Part shown: in pieces, positions 55,922 through 64,000 of the stretch | How the letters are laid out: the number at the start of each line of letters is the position of its first letter | How positions within the stretch are numbered: the stretch's first letter is position 1 | Assembly: GCF_001040845.1 (NCBI RefSeq) | Contig: NZ_CP011941.1 | Coordinates: 1,497,676-1,561,675 of the forward strand | Origin: Synechococcus sp. WH 8020 | GTDB lineage: Bacteria; Cyanobacteriota; Cyanobacteriia; PCC-6307; Cyanobiaceae | Length of the DNA: 64,000 nt | Direction: 5' to 3' | The notes under the pieces: generated by a model | Databases searched by the model: none | What the model saw: the letters and a program-made list of their open reading frames with translations, nothing else | Told to the model about the DNA's origin: nothing | Made by a program: the position numbers and the translations under genes

Positions 55922-56675
55922 TCCGCTCGCAAGTATTTCTGCTGAGCGACTGCCGATTGCCACCATTATTCCAAGGGCCTGGATCGGCTTCAGGAAAGCG
56001 CCTTGGTCCTTCATCGGGCTCACTGCATTGATGCTGTGCTGCCTGATGGGCTTAGGCGTGGTCGCACGAGATCTCCAGCTCAGCAGCAATCGCTTCCTTC
56101 AATACACCGGCGATCTGGTGCTCGTGATGGCGGCACTTGTTCCATTAGCACCCTTGATGGCACTGCTGCAGCTGGCAGACGAACACCTGCCCGGGGGATT
56201 GGATCGAAACCCAGAGCAACCGGCTGCAAGACACCGATTTCTTTGGCTGCTGAAGCAGACCTGCGGCCTTGCGATTTTAGAAGTCCTCATTGGCATTGGC
56301 GGAATCAGTTCGATTCGTCTTTTAAGTCAATTTTTGGCACCCCACAGCGGTGTGCTCGCCAGCCTGGTTGTCGTGTTGGGTGGTGTCGGCATCGCCATCT
56401 GGTTGATTGGCCAACTCCTCTCCATTCCATTGCTGATTCATCACGGCTATCGCCCACTCCGAGCCATGGAGCACAGTCGCAAACTTGTTCAAGCCAATCG
56501 CCTCAAAGTATTGGCATTGCTTGGACTTCTTCTAGGAATCAACTTGCTTGGCCTCATGGCTGCGAGCCTCGGACTGCTCTTCAGTGTTCCGTTTAGCGCC
56601 CTTCTATTGATGGCCAGCTGCCGGACTCAAACACCTTGGCGAAGAGAGTCGCGACGAAACATGTTGCCGACGTAG
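55905..56675 (+). CDS. multi-TM membrane protein, unknown
   Basis: 256 residues from a TTG at 55905, the only plausible start in the open frame before the conserved-looking N-terminus IPRAWIGFRKAPWSFIGL. Five to six TM segments: ALMLCCLMGLGVVA, LVLVMAALVPLAPLMALL, LAILEVLIGIGGI, VLASLVVVLGGVGIAIWLI, LLGLLLGINLLGLMAASLGLLFSVPF. The plan resembles DUF975/BPSS1780-like membrane proteins (HGYRPLRAMEHSRKLVQANRLKVL). Converges with the DUF2811 gene and overlaps it by 49 bases. Confidence 0.75.
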   Translation: MDHFNDPLASISAERLPIATIIPRAWIGFRKAPWSFIGLTALMLCCLMGLGVVARDLQLSSNRFLQYTGDLVLVMAALVPLAPLMALLQLADEHLPGGLDRNPEQPAARHRFLWLLKQTCGLAILEVLIGIGGISSIRLLSQFLAPHSGVLASLVVVLGGVGIAIWLIGQLLSIPLLIHHGYRPLRAMEHSRKLVQANRLKVLALLGLLLGINLLGLMAASLGLLFSVPFSALLLMASCRTQTPWRRESRRNMLPT

Positions 56676-56947
56676 AGACGGGTGAGCTCTCTGGAGTCGG
56701 CACCGTTCTGAACAAGAAATCCAGCCAATGCCGCCTGAACGAGTCGGTACTGATCCCAATTTGGGCAGCGCTCAATAAAGTCAGCCATGGCCTGGTGCAA
56801 AGGCAAAGGCATCTCCGTTTGAAAGCTCACGACGTCATCACCCTGAACCTGTTCAGGCGCTTCTTCACCTGTAAGAACTGCTGAGGACTCAACAATCTGA
56901 TCGGTCGCCAATTGGCCGTGAAACACTCCGGACTCCTTCATCACCAC
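56627..56947 (-). CDS. DUF2811 family protein
   Basis: 106 residues; the family core is VSFQTEMPLPLHQAMADFIERCPNWDQYRLVQAALAGFLVQNGADSRELTRLYVGNMF. This small helical domain is common in cyanobacteria, function unknown. The N-terminal 40 residues may be spurious if translation starts at a later ATG. The 3' end overlaps the opposite-strand membrane gene. Confidence 0.8.
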   Translation of the reverse strand: MVMKESGVFHGQLATDQIVESSAVLTGEEAPEQVQGDDVVSFQTEMPLPLHQAMADFIERCPNWDQYRLVQAALAGFLVQNGADSRELTRLYVGNMFRRDSLRQGV

Positions 56948-57133
56948 GGCCTGAATCTATGGCCTGTTCTCCACAACCACAAGGGGCCACCCAGAGAAGC
57001 GAATCCACCAATCGACAACCGCTCTCTCCATGAGATTCAGGCCATAAACGCAGTGAGGAACAGGAGTTACGCTTTCCCAAGGAGGTCCGCACGCCGTACG
57101 CCGTTAATACCACACAAATCCCAAATCCTATGT

Positions 57134-57187
57134 TTTTCCACAGGATGAAGCCCGCAACTCAAAAACAAGGCGGCACCCTGTGGAAAA
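57134..57187. promoter_or_regulatory. inverted pair of DnaA-box-like sequences
   Basis: TTTTCCACAGG at 57134-57144 and its exact reverse complement CCTGTGGAAAA at 57177-57187, 32 bases apart, in the 312-base gap between DUF2811 and DUF1818. TTTTCCACA is the cyanobacterial DnaA-box consensus. No further boxes are obvious nearby. It could be a DnaA site, or an operator hairpin. Confidence 0.5.
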
Positions 57188-57259
57188 GCTGTGCAGTTTG
57201 CCCTGAACTTCGTGGAGAAATCAATAAAGACTGATTGATTAGACCAGCTAATCTGATGT

Positions 57260-57628
57260 TCAATCCCACACTGTTCTCAAAGCGGCCAAAAAAGCTTGAG
57301 CCGCTGGAGCAGGCCAACCGCCTTCCATGCCTCTACATGGCATGCCAGTGCCTTGAAGCACAACCTGCAGCCCCCAGCGATCACGCGTGCCATCAAGACA
57401 CCCCCACCACTCCTGCTGTTCCAACTCCAGAGTGATGGATTCTTCCTCCATCAACTGATCGCGAATCAGCGTGTACTGCTTGTCGAGCTCGTCGAGAAGG
57501 GCATGGAGCCCCTTTGCTTCCATCTCGGTGAGCTCGACAGCCCAGTACTCCCCTCCAATGAGGAAAGGAAAGCCTTGACGTCTGAAGTCTCGGGCGAGAC
57601 GCCAGCCAGGCCCCTCCTGTTGGATCAT
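57260..57628 (-). CDS. DUF1818 family protein
   Basis: 122 residues: [92 protein letters not shown]. This is the cyanobacterial/plastid DUF1818 family with a single-stranded-DNA-binding Whirly-like fold in published structures. Coupled to rpoZ by a four-base overlap. Confidence 0.85.
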   Translation of the reverse strand: MIQQEGPGWRLARDFRRQGFPFLIGGEYWAVELTEMEAKGLHALLDELDKQYTLIRDQLMEEESITLELEQQEWWGCLDGTRDRWGLQVVLQGTGMPCRGMEGGWPAPAAQAFLAALRTVWD

Positions 57629-57852
57629 CCAGGCAGGAGATCAGGCTGATCCTGCTCGTCGGAGAGCTCAACAATTGCGCGATGGACCGGCTTCACACTG
57701 GATTCTTCTAGGAGGCCGTCGAAGTCATCAAAACGACGCTGCTTCGCGCGAAAAGCAATCTTGACCGTAGTCAAATAACGGTTGGTGGACTGACGAATCA
57801 GGCTCTCGCCCCGCTTCGCGAGGTCCTTTGAGTCCACACCTGCAGAAATCAT
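57625..57852 (-). CDS. rpoZ: RNA polymerase omega subunit
   Basis: 75 residues: [62 protein letters not shown]. The cyanobacterial form of omega, which helps assemble the polymerase and favours the primary sigma factor. Upstream of DUF1818 with ATGA overlap, an arrangement usual in cyanobacteria. Confidence 0.94.
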   Translation of the reverse strand: MISAGVDSKDLAKRGESLIRQSTNRYLTTVKIAFRAKQRRFDDFDGLLEESSVKPVHRAIVELSDEQDQPDLLPG

Positions 57853-57878
57853 CTCTGTCTGATCATCGACTCTTCACT

Positions 57879-58163
57879 CTAAGTGAGCAAATCGCTGTGA
57901 AACGGAACCTGCATGGGATACGTACGCTGAGGGCGACCCGGCACTCGCAAAACAATCTGGCGGCCTAATCCCATCGCAAGCAGTGGACGTCTCAGGTGCG
58001 TCATCAAACCACTGACCTCCTCAAGGTGTTTACCGTCAATGCACTCAATCCGAATGCATCCCCAACTACGGGACATGCGGCAATCACGCAATGGTTCCAA
58101 CTCGGCCTCAATTTCCGGATCCTCTCTATAAAAGGAAAAAACCAGGCGTCTCAACCGATCCAT
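57879..58163 (-). CDS. small conserved-looking protein, 94 residues
   Basis: From the ATG at 58163: MDRLRRLVFSFYREDPEIEA ELEPLRDCRMSRSWGCIRIECIDGKHLEEVSGLMTHLRRPLLAMGLGRQIVLRVPGRP. A small alpha/beta protein, no family recognised. The longer frame to 58331 would run across the divergent Hsp70-like gene. Likely cotranscribed with rpoZ-DUF1818 (26 bases). Confidence 0.72.
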   Translation of the reverse strand: MDRLRRLVFSFYREDPEIEAELEPLRDCRMSRSWGCIRIECIDGKHLEEVSGLMTHLRRPLLAMGLGRQIVLRVPGRPQRTYPMQVPFHSDLLT

Positions 58164-58196
58164 CGCTAGGCCCCGTAGCCTGAACTTCTTATCAAG

Positions 58197-59834
58197 ATGG
58201 CCATGGCTGAGGTTCAGCCCCCCAAGGAAGAACAAAACCTTCATCTTTCCGCTCAAGGAACACTTGCGATCGACATTGGGAGCACCAATACGGTGGTTGC
58301 CTTTCAGGACGGCAGCGCGTCGCCCCCTCAACTCCTAGACCTGGCACCCATCAGTCAACGACCGGGAGAAATCCCAAGCCTCATCTGGAGCAACTCCCCA
58401 ACCAACCACCAACCTCTCGTGGGCCGGCAAGTCCTCGACAGCGGCCTCTCCGATGGGACGTCCCTAGAACTTCATCGCGACTTCAAACGCTGGATCGGAG
58501 TTTTGGACAAATCCGACCTGCCATCTCATCCCCTCAGTCCTGAGCAAGCTGGCGAAATTCTCTTGCACCAGATCTGGAAACGCCTGCCACCGACAGTGTC
58601 GGTGAAGCGGCTGGTGCTCACGGCTCCTGTTGATCAGGCGCTTGGTTATCGCCAGTGGCTCTTGCAAGCCTGCTCGAGGCTTCCTGTTGATGAGGTGGCG
58701 CTCGTGGACGAGCCAACTGCAGCGGCCATGGGCGCAGGACTGCCTGCAGGCTCGAAGTTGTTGGTGGTGGATCTAGGGGGCGGCACGTTGGACCTCTCCC
58801 TTGTCGCCTTAGAAGGCGGCGAGGGAAAAGCAGCGCCACTGGCGCAGCTGCTGCGCTTTCGTGGACGCGACCTCAAAAACAGCAAACAGACCCTGCGCTC
58901 GGCAAGGGTCTTAGGAAAAGCCGGCATCGCCCTTGGCGGCAGAGATCTGGATCACTGGATCCTGGATCATCTGCTCCCAAACGATCCCGGCCTGATCCTG
59001 AGAAATCAGACGAGCCTTTTAAATGCGGCTGAACGTTTGAAATGCAACCTCAGCGATCCCAATCTCGGAAATGAAGAGACCCTCACGGAGTTAGCCAGCG
59101 GCATCGATCTGGCTCAACCGATCACCTTGTCGCTCAATCGAAACCAATTCCACGCGCTGCTTGAGCGCCGAGGATTGCTCAAGGTTCTTGAGGGACTGCT
59201 CGATCGCACGTTGGCCTCGGCCCGCCAGCAGGGCTGCAGACCAGATGACCTCAACGCCGTCGTCGCAGTTGGTGGTGGAGCCTATCTTCCGCTAATGCGC
59301 CAGTGGTTGTCAGAGACAATGCAGCCGGTGCCGTTGCTGACACCACCACCTGTTCAAGCCGTGGCAACCGGTGCTCTCAATCTCACCCCTGGGGTAAGGA
59401 TCCGAGATCTCCTCCAAAAAGGCGTCTATTTGAGGTGCTGGGATCGTCGTAGTAGTTCCCATCACTGGCATCCCTTATTCCTCTGCGGCCAGCCATGGCC
59501 TTCTCTTCAACCCCTGGTCCTGAACCTGAGCGCAAGTCGCAGCAATCAACAGGATCTTGAGCTTGTACTCGGTGAACCCCACGGCGACCGACGACACGAA
59601 GTGGTGTTCGTCGGAGGGATCCCCACCGTTAGGGATAACAGCAACGTTCCGGAAACCATTCGGCCTCTGTTGAGCAAGACCATTCGCCTTGAGCTCCATC
59701 CACTGGGTCAACCAGGAGAAGACTGTGTGCGCCTAGCTTTTCACCTTGATGACGACGCTCAACTTGTCATGAGCGGAGAAGATCTAAGAACGGGGTTAGC
59801 CATCGAACCGTGCACGCTGATAACGGTGCAGTGA
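58197..59834 (+). CDS. Hsp70-family (DnaK-like) ATPase, divergent
   Basis: 545 residues, shorter than DnaK. Nucleotide-binding domain motifs: LAIDIGSTNTVVAFQDG (phosphate 1), LVDEPTAAAMGAG, LLVVDLGGGTLDLSLVAL (phosphate 2), and AVVAVGGGAYLPLMRQWL (adenosine). The C-terminal half is a reduced substrate domain without the helical lid. Such short Hsp70 relatives in cyanobacteria are poorly studied. Forms a probable operon with the following anchored protein (75 bases). Divergent from the 94-residue gene. Confidence 0.88.
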   Translation: MAMAEVQPPKEEQNLHLSAQGTLAIDIGSTNTVVAFQDGSASPPQLLDLAPISQRPGEIPSLIWSNSPTNHQPLVGRQVLDSGLSDGTSLELHRDFKRWIGVLDKSDLPSHPLSPEQAGEILLHQIWKRLPPTVSVKRLVLTAPVDQALGYRQWLLQACSRLPVDEVALVDEPTAAAMGAGLPAGSKLLVVDLGGGTLDLSLVALEGGEGKAAPLAQLLRFRGRDLKNSKQTLRSARVLGKAGIALGGRDLDHWILDHLLPNDPGLILRNQTSLLNAAERLKCNLSDPNLGNEETLTELASGIDLAQPITLSLNRNQFHALLERRGLLKVLEGLLDRTLASARQQGCRPDDLNAVVAVGGGAYLPLMRQWLSETMQPVPLLTPPPVQAVATGALNLTPGVRIRDLLQKGVYLRCWDRRSSSHHWHPLFLCGQPWPSLQPLVLNLSASRSNQQDLELVLGEPHGDRRHEVVFVGGIPTVRDNSNVPETIRPLLSKTIRLELHPLGQPGEDCVRLAFHLDDDAQLVMSGEDLRTGLAIEPCTLITVQ

Positions 59835-59909
59835 ACGGTCCGTCCACACACAGTTGAGAGTCCTTTCTCCCCTCCATAGAAAGGAGTTCGTCTAAAGAGG
59901 CTTTGGATT

Positions 59910-60752
59910 TTGGCGCTGCGTCGCCATCTGCCCCATTTTTGGATCATCGCGACTCTTGGTGGAGTCGCAGCACTTTGTACTGGAGCTTATTTATGGGAGC
60001 AACAGCTGCCGCGGAAATTAAGTCAGGCGCTCTTAACGGATAACCTCCCAGCCTGCTTGCGCTACGGAGAGCAGCTAGCTGCCCTGCGTTGGCTCGGGCA
60101 GAAAGCGCCTGAAGAGCTTGCCATTTGTCGTCGAAGACTGGCTCAACAGGCTTGGGATCCAGCTGATCCAGGTCAGGCTCTGCTTCTTCAAGAGCAGCTC
60201 GTCAATTCAGGTGTTGGCTCCCTGCAGCAACAAGAGCAAGATCAAAAGCAGCTGAAACTCTGGAGAGATGAGCTCCGCGACCAGGCTCTCTCTCAATTTC
60301 GAGCGGGCCAATTAAACGAGGCCTTGACCATGCTTCGTCCCCTGGAGAAGCACGATGGTCGACCCGGAAGTCGCTTAAGTGACAGCCTCAAGGAAAGCTG
60401 GAATCGCAATCGCCATCAGCTTGAACAGCTGAGAGAGCATGTGAACCAAGATCAGTGGTGGGAAGCCCTCAGCGCGCTCAACCAGCTCGATCATCCCTGG
60501 TGGCAACGCCAAGCCGAACCCATGCGTCAGGAAGTAGAGCAGGCCATTGACGATCTAAGGGATCGGAAAGAACACCAAAGCCATGGAGCCTTGCCGGCTC
60601 ACACTGTGGCAAGAGATCTGTTGAACGAGGCGGTGGAGGCATACATCCTCGAAGGAATGCCTCCTTGGGAAGCCTTCATGGCCGGTTGCCGCGATCTAGG
60701 TGGAACCATCGTTGAAGACGGCCCTGAGACGCTGTGTCAGGCCAAGCACTAA
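59910..60752 (+). CDS. membrane-anchored helical protein beside the Hsp70-like gene
   Basis: 280 residues from TTG at 59910 (MALRRHLPHFWIIATLGG); no ATG is available near. One N-terminal TM (FWIIATLGGVAALCTGAYLW), then Gln/Leu/Trp-rich helices (LSQFRAGQLNEALTMLRPLEKH, WWEALSALNQLDHPWWQRQAEPM) in TPR-like pairs. The C-terminal FMAGCRDLGGTIVEDG is compact. Position suggests a partner or client adaptor of the Hsp70-like ATPase; this is inference. Confidence 0.75.
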   Translation: MALRRHLPHFWIIATLGGVAALCTGAYLWEQQLPRKLSQALLTDNLPACLRYGEQLAALRWLGQKAPEELAICRRRLAQQAWDPADPGQALLLQEQLVNSGVGSLQQQEQDQKQLKLWRDELRDQALSQFRAGQLNEALTMLRPLEKHDGRPGSRLSDSLKESWNRNRHQLEQLREHVNQDQWWEALSALNQLDHPWWQRQAEPMRQEVEQAIDDLRDRKEHQSHGALPAHTVARDLLNEAVEAYILEGMPPWEAFMAGCRDLGGTIVEDGPETLCQAKH

Positions 60753-60805
60753 GGGACCTTGATCTAACTCTCCGTGAGACAATCGCCTGACTTGAACGGA
60801 CGTCC

Positions 60806-61027
60806 ATGCAGCCGGGTGACAAGGTTGTCGTCTCCACCAGTGTTGTTGTTTTCAACCACCCCCAACATCGTGGAGAAAGTTTCGATATGGAAGGAAGTGA
60901 GGGAGAGGTTTTCAAGGTGCTCGACGATTGGAAGGGACGTCCAATCAGCCCAACTCTTCCCGTCGTTGTGGCTTTTGGCCGTTACAAGGCCCACTTCCGA
61001 GCGGACGAGCTGACCTCGGCGAGTTGA
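60806..61027 (+). CDS. ftrV: ferredoxin-thioredoxin reductase variable chain (FtrV-like)
   Basis: 73 residues: MQPGDKVVVSTSVVVFNHPQ HRGESFDMEGSEGEVFKVLDDWKGRPISPTLPVVVAFGRYKAHFRADEL. The beta-barrel SH3-like chain with HP.HRGE and WKGRPISP that stabilises the catalytic subunit of FTR, passing electrons from ferredoxin to thioredoxin. The catalytic chain is not in this window. Confidence 0.9.
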   Translation: MQPGDKVVVSTSVVVFNHPQHRGESFDMEGSEGEVFKVLDDWKGRPISPTLPVVVAFGRYKAHFRADELTSAS

Positions 61028-61038
61028 GGCAAGCCAGA

Positions 61039-61608
61039 TTATTCGGGGATGTTTTCATTCACGCGGCGAAGGAAAACTCCCTCCTCTCCATCCAAGCCAA
61101 GAAGACGCAGTTCGATGGTTTCCGATCGACGCGTCGGCACGACCCTGCCACAAAAATCCGGCTGAATGGGCAATTCCCGATGGCCCCGGTCCACCATCAC
61201 CAGCAATGAAACTCGGCGTGGTCTGCCCCAGGCCTGGATGGCCTCCAACGCTGCTCTGACGGTTCGCCCAGTGAAGACAACGTCATCCACGAGCACAACA
61301 TCTCTTCCTTCCACGCTCACGGGTAGATCGGTGGCCTGGACCATGCGCACACCCACTCGACCTAAATCATCACGATGAAAGGTGGGGTCGAGGGTGCCAG
61401 TCGCCACAACGTGTCCGCTCTGATCTTGTAAGGAGCTGGCAATGACACCAGCCAATTGAACGCCGCGGGTTGGGATCCCCAAAAGCACCAGAGATTCAAC
61501 GGTTGGCACAGACTCCAAAACCTGAGATGCCAGGCGCGTTACGGTTTTTCGCAACTCATCCGCAGAGAGAATTTCAATCCGATCATCACCAACGTTTCGA
61601 TCAGCCAT
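61039..61608 (-). CDS. pyrR: PyrR-like uracil phosphoribosyltransferase/regulator
   Basis: 189 residues. The PRPP site is DVVLVDDVVFTGRTVRAAL. LVLLGIPTRGVQLA, GTLDPTFHRDDL and LLVMVDRGHRELPIQPDFCGR are PyrR-specific. In Bacillus PyrR is an RNA attenuator of pyr genes and has weak UPRT activity. No pyr attenuator is seen here, so the enzymatic role may dominate. Converges with ftrV. Confidence 0.93.
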   Translation of the reverse strand: MADRNVGDDRIEILSADELRKTVTRLASQVLESVPTVESLVLLGIPTRGVQLAGVIASSLQDQSGHVVATGTLDPTFHRDDLGRVGVRMVQATDLPVSVEGRDVVLVDDVVFTGRTVRAALEAIQAWGRPRRVSLLVMVDRGHRELPIQPDFCGRVVPTRRSETIELRLLGLDGEEGVFLRRVNENIPE

Positions 61609-61753
61609 CGCTTTTTTTTAAGGCGATCAGTGTATGAACGATTTTCCCCAGCACGATCAGCTTTTGCAAACCTGAAAGGCAAGAATCAGAAGCATTGGGC
61701 TGCAGGGAGGTAACTTGATTCTGTAGAGGGACTTAAGAACTGAGATTGACGGA

Positions 61754-63385
61754 GTGAACGTACCGAACGACCTCGAAGGAAATCTTCTCCGCAACGCTCC
61801 CGTTGCACCTGTGGTTCTTGCGATCCTCGATGGATGGGGATTTTGTGACTCCACTGAGCACAACGCCATCCGCAGCGCTTCAACTCCGGTCATCGATGCG
61901 CTCTGGCATGCCTATCCCCACGCCCTTATTGAAGCGAGCGGATCCCATGTGGGACTCCCCGACGGTCAGATGGGGAATTCAGAAGTAGGGCACCTCACCA
62001 TTGGAGCCGGTCGGATTATCCGTCAAGAGTTAGTGCGTATCAGTGAAACTGTGCGCGAGCGCCGACTTGGCAGTACCTCAGCTCTTCAATCAGTCGCCGA
62101 ACGTCTACGCAGGACTGGTGGCACCCTGCATCTGCTTGGTCTCTGCTCCGATGGCGGCGTACACAGCCATGTAGAGCACGTTTGTGGGCTTCTCGAATGG
62201 GCGGCAGAGGAGGGTCTCAAGAACGTGGCCATCCACGCGATCACCGACGGACGAGACACCCCGACCCAAAGCGCACCAACACACCTGAGCAAAATCCAAG
62301 CGGCAATCAACACCCATGGAATTGGCCGAATTGCCAGTCTCTGTGGGCGCTACTGGGCGATGGATCGTGACCATCGATGGGAGAGAACAGAGCGGGCTTA
62401 TGACTTACTGACCGATCCTGATTTGGACCTTCAAGAGGATGACCCCGCGTCCGTATTAGCCAGCAGCTACGCCAAAGGCATCACCGACGAATTCTTGGAA
62501 CCCGTTCGCTTCTCCGATGATCCACTTCGAGATGGTGATGCGTTGCTGATGTTTAACTTCCGTCCAGATCGGGCCAGACAAATTGTTCAGGCCCTCTCAC
62601 TACAGGAATTTGAAGGCTTCAAGCGCGCTCATCAGCCAACGCTTGACGTGGTGACATTTACTCAATATGAAACTGACCTACCTGTCTCTGTGGTCTTTCC
62701 ACCCGAATCACTCGACCAGCTTTTGGGTCAGGTGGTCGCTGATGCCGGCCTGAAGCAGTACCGCACAGCAGAAACGGAGAAATATCCCCATGTCACCTAC
62801 TTCATGAATGGGGGAATCGAACAACCCCTTAAAGGGGAAAAGAGGCACCTCGTTCCCTCTCCCCGTGTCGCCACCTACGACCAGGCTCCAGAAATGTCTG
62901 CCGACACTCTCACCGAAAGCTGTGTTGCCGCGATCCAGCAGGGTGAGCACTCACTTGTTGTGATCAACTATGCAAACCCAGACATGGTGGGGCATACCGG
63001 CATGATGGAAGCAGCAACGAAAGCGATTGAGACCGTTGATCGCTGCATCGGCAAACTGCTGGATGCCGTCGGGCGAATGGGTGGCACCTTGCTGATCACT
63101 GCAGACCACGGAAACGCAGAGCGCATGCAAGGACCGGATGGTCAAGCCTGGACAGCACACACCACCAATCCAGTGCCGGTCATTTTGATCGAGGGAGAGA
63201 AACGCAAGGTTCCGGGGTTGGGGAATTCCATTCGTCTGCGTGAGAATGGCGGTCTTGCCGATATTGCGCCAACGCTTCTTCAGCTGCTCAATTTGGACAA
63301 ACCAGAAGCCATGACGGGCATCTCCTTGATTGAACCGATCGAAGCCTCAGCTCCAGCCACGACCAAGCTGCCTCAACCCGTTTAA
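61754..63385 (+). CDS. gpmI: 2,3-bisphosphoglycerate-independent phosphoglycerate mutase
   Basis: 543 residues from a GTG at 61754. [36 protein letters not shown] with the catalytic Ser, [28 protein letters not shown] and [11 protein letters not shown] complete the alkaline-phosphatase-like Mn site. It interconverts 3- and 2-phosphoglycerate. Followed 13 bases on by secG, the order usual in cyanobacteria. Confidence 0.97.
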   Translation: MNVPNDLEGNLLRNAPVAPVVLAILDGWGFCDSTEHNAIRSASTPVIDALWHAYPHALIEASGSHVGLPDGQMGNSEVGHLTIGAGRIIRQELVRISETVRERRLGSTSALQSVAERLRRTGGTLHLLGLCSDGGVHSHVEHVCGLLEWAAEEGLKNVAIHAITDGRDTPTQSAPTHLSKIQAAINTHGIGRIASLCGRYWAMDRDHRWERTERAYDLLTDPDLDLQEDDPASVLASSYAKGITDEFLEPVRFSDDPLRDGDALLMFNFRPDRARQIVQALSLQEFEGFKRAHQPTLDVVTFTQYETDLPVSVVFPPESLDQLLGQVVADAGLKQYRTAETEKYPHVTYFMNGGIEQPLKGEKRHLVPSPRVATYDQAPEMSADTLTESCVAAIQQGEHSLVVINYANPDMVGHTGMMEAATKAIETVDRCIGKLLDAVGRMGGTLLITADHGNAERMQGPDGQAWTAHTTNPVPVILIEGEKRKVPGLGNSIRLRENGGLADIAPTLLQLLNLDKPEAMTGISLIEPIEASAPATTKLPQPV

Positions 63386-63398
63386 GTAAGATCAATCC

Positions 63399-63629
63399 AT
63401 GCTTACGACTGTTCTCTCTTGGGTTTGGATCGGCAGTGGCGCCGTTCTGATTCTTCTTGTTCTCTTGCACAGTCCCAAAGGGGATGGAATGGGGGGTATT
63501 GCAGCAAGTGGAAGTTCATCGTTCACCAGCTCTAGCAGTGCAGAAGCAACCCTCAATCGCATTACCTGGACAACCCTTTCATTTTTCCTCGCACTAGCTG
63601 TGATTTTGAGCGCTGGCTGGCTCGGCTAA
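63399..63629 (+). CDS. secG: preprotein translocase subunit SecG
   Basis: 76 residues with two TMs: TTVLSWVWIGSGAVLILLVLLHSPKGDGMGG and TLNRITWTTLSFFLALAVILSAGWLG. LHSPKG.G.GG after TM1 and the Ser-rich loop are typical of SecG of the SecYEG channel. Confidence 0.94.
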   Translation: MLTTVLSWVWIGSGAVLILLVLLHSPKGDGMGGIAASGSSSFTSSSSAEATLNRITWTTLSFFLALAVILSAGWLG

Positions 63630-63940
63630 AAAGTAAAAAGCCCATCGAACCTCATCGGCAATTCAAAGTATTCAAAAAAATTGCCGCAAAAACGAACGCC
63701 CCTTAATCTTTATCAAACTCAGAAATATTAACCTTGTCAGATATTCTGTTTCTCCAAAAACCTTGCAGTAGAATTACACAAACAGTTCAGCCTAGACAGC
63801 AAGGTTGAAAAACAGCCGAATTCAAAGAGCACTCACCGGAACCGAAGTGAACACGAGCAAAGCAAGATATCGCTGGCTGCCAGAGCACCTGATATCAGTG
63901 GCGCAGAACCAGCAAAGCAGTTCTGGGAGACTCAAGCCTG
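63630..63940. other. 310-base stretch after secG
   Basis: AT-rich at the start; no frame of note and no clear terminator (only a loose A-rich run). GAA-rich segments near 63830. It leads to a possible gene start at 63941. Confidence 0.35.
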
Positions 63941-64000
63941 ATGAGCGCTGATTCGGCCACCCTGAATCAACAAAAACAGAGTAAATGCTTTGCTGTCGTC
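63941..64000 (+). CDS. possible gene start, cut by window edge
   Basis: An open frame MSADSATLNQQKQSKCFAVV runs off the end. GGAGA lies about 10 bases before the ATG. Twenty codons are too few to judge. Confidence 0.3.
   Translation, partial: MSADSATLNQQKQSKCFAVV

Noticed and set aside
61608-61754. Possible pyr attenuator for PyrR binding between pyrR and gpmI
   Set aside because: No nested hairpins or terminator/antiterminator pair visible; only a short T-run before pyrR.

Overview
The window looks like chromosome of a marine cyanobacterium of the Synechococcus cluster 5 type. The evidence is a complete kaiA-kaiB-kaiC clock cluster next to an NblS/Hik33-type kinase, psbV, plant-type ferredoxin, FtrV, a high-light-inducible protein, a phycobilisome-type linker, a cyanobacterial omega subunit (rpoZ) and many small cyanobacteria-only proteins. 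I cannot name the strain from sequence alone.

Layout. 1-22.7 kb is dense, ordinary core genome: pyrF (cut by the window edge), an SMP-30-like lactonase, tyrS, a NarL-type regulator, pepA, an outer-membrane assembly block read on the minus strand (bamA-lpxC-fabZ-lpxA-lpxB, genes touching or overlapping), purC, purD, nblS, kaiCBA, then rplU-rpmA. 22.7-29.3 kb is an accessory, AT-richer insertion between rpmA and truB. It starts with a small-membrane-protein/HLIP cluster. It then holds a set matching the type IV chromatic acclimation island in its CA4-A form: an MpeZ-like bilin lyase-isomerase, a 55-residue ribbon-helix-helix-like protein (FciC-like), two translationally coupled AraC-type regulators (FciA/FciB) and a divergent Nif11-leader-like small protein (probably the gene called unk10). 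Such islands let a cell shift phycoerythrin-II chromophores between phycoerythrobilin and phycourobilin in green versus blue light; the phycoerythrin genes are not in this window.

29.3-31 kb returns to core (truB, yebC). 31-36.7 kb is sparsely coding and full of short genes (DUF3303, cupin, GNAT, several 40-100 residue proteins). 36.7-40.4 kb is a full-length 5-oxoprolinase. 40.4-41.7 kb has almost no conventional genes but carries a tandemly duplicated array of four hairpin + T-run + ATG modules on the minus strand, one followed by an intact 58-codon membrane-peptide ORF and one by a frameshifted relative. 41.7-45.8 kb: a mini-lipoprotein coupled to nagB, a SpoIID-like protein, RNase Z and psbV. 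46-47.5 kb: a phycobilisome linker with an unusual hydrophobic C-terminus, and a DUF1330 protein. 47.8-64 kb is mostly core: ferredoxin, prmA-serA, an S4 protein, tRNA-Val(GAC), murD, a paralogous mini-lipoprotein, an EVE protein, DUF2811, DUF1818-rpoZ, an Hsp70-like ATPase, ftrV, pyrR, gpmI and secG.

The parts most worth attention are the CA4-A-like island at an unusual-looking place (rpmA/truB), the membrane-anchored linker, and the hairpin array at 40.7-41.2 kb.
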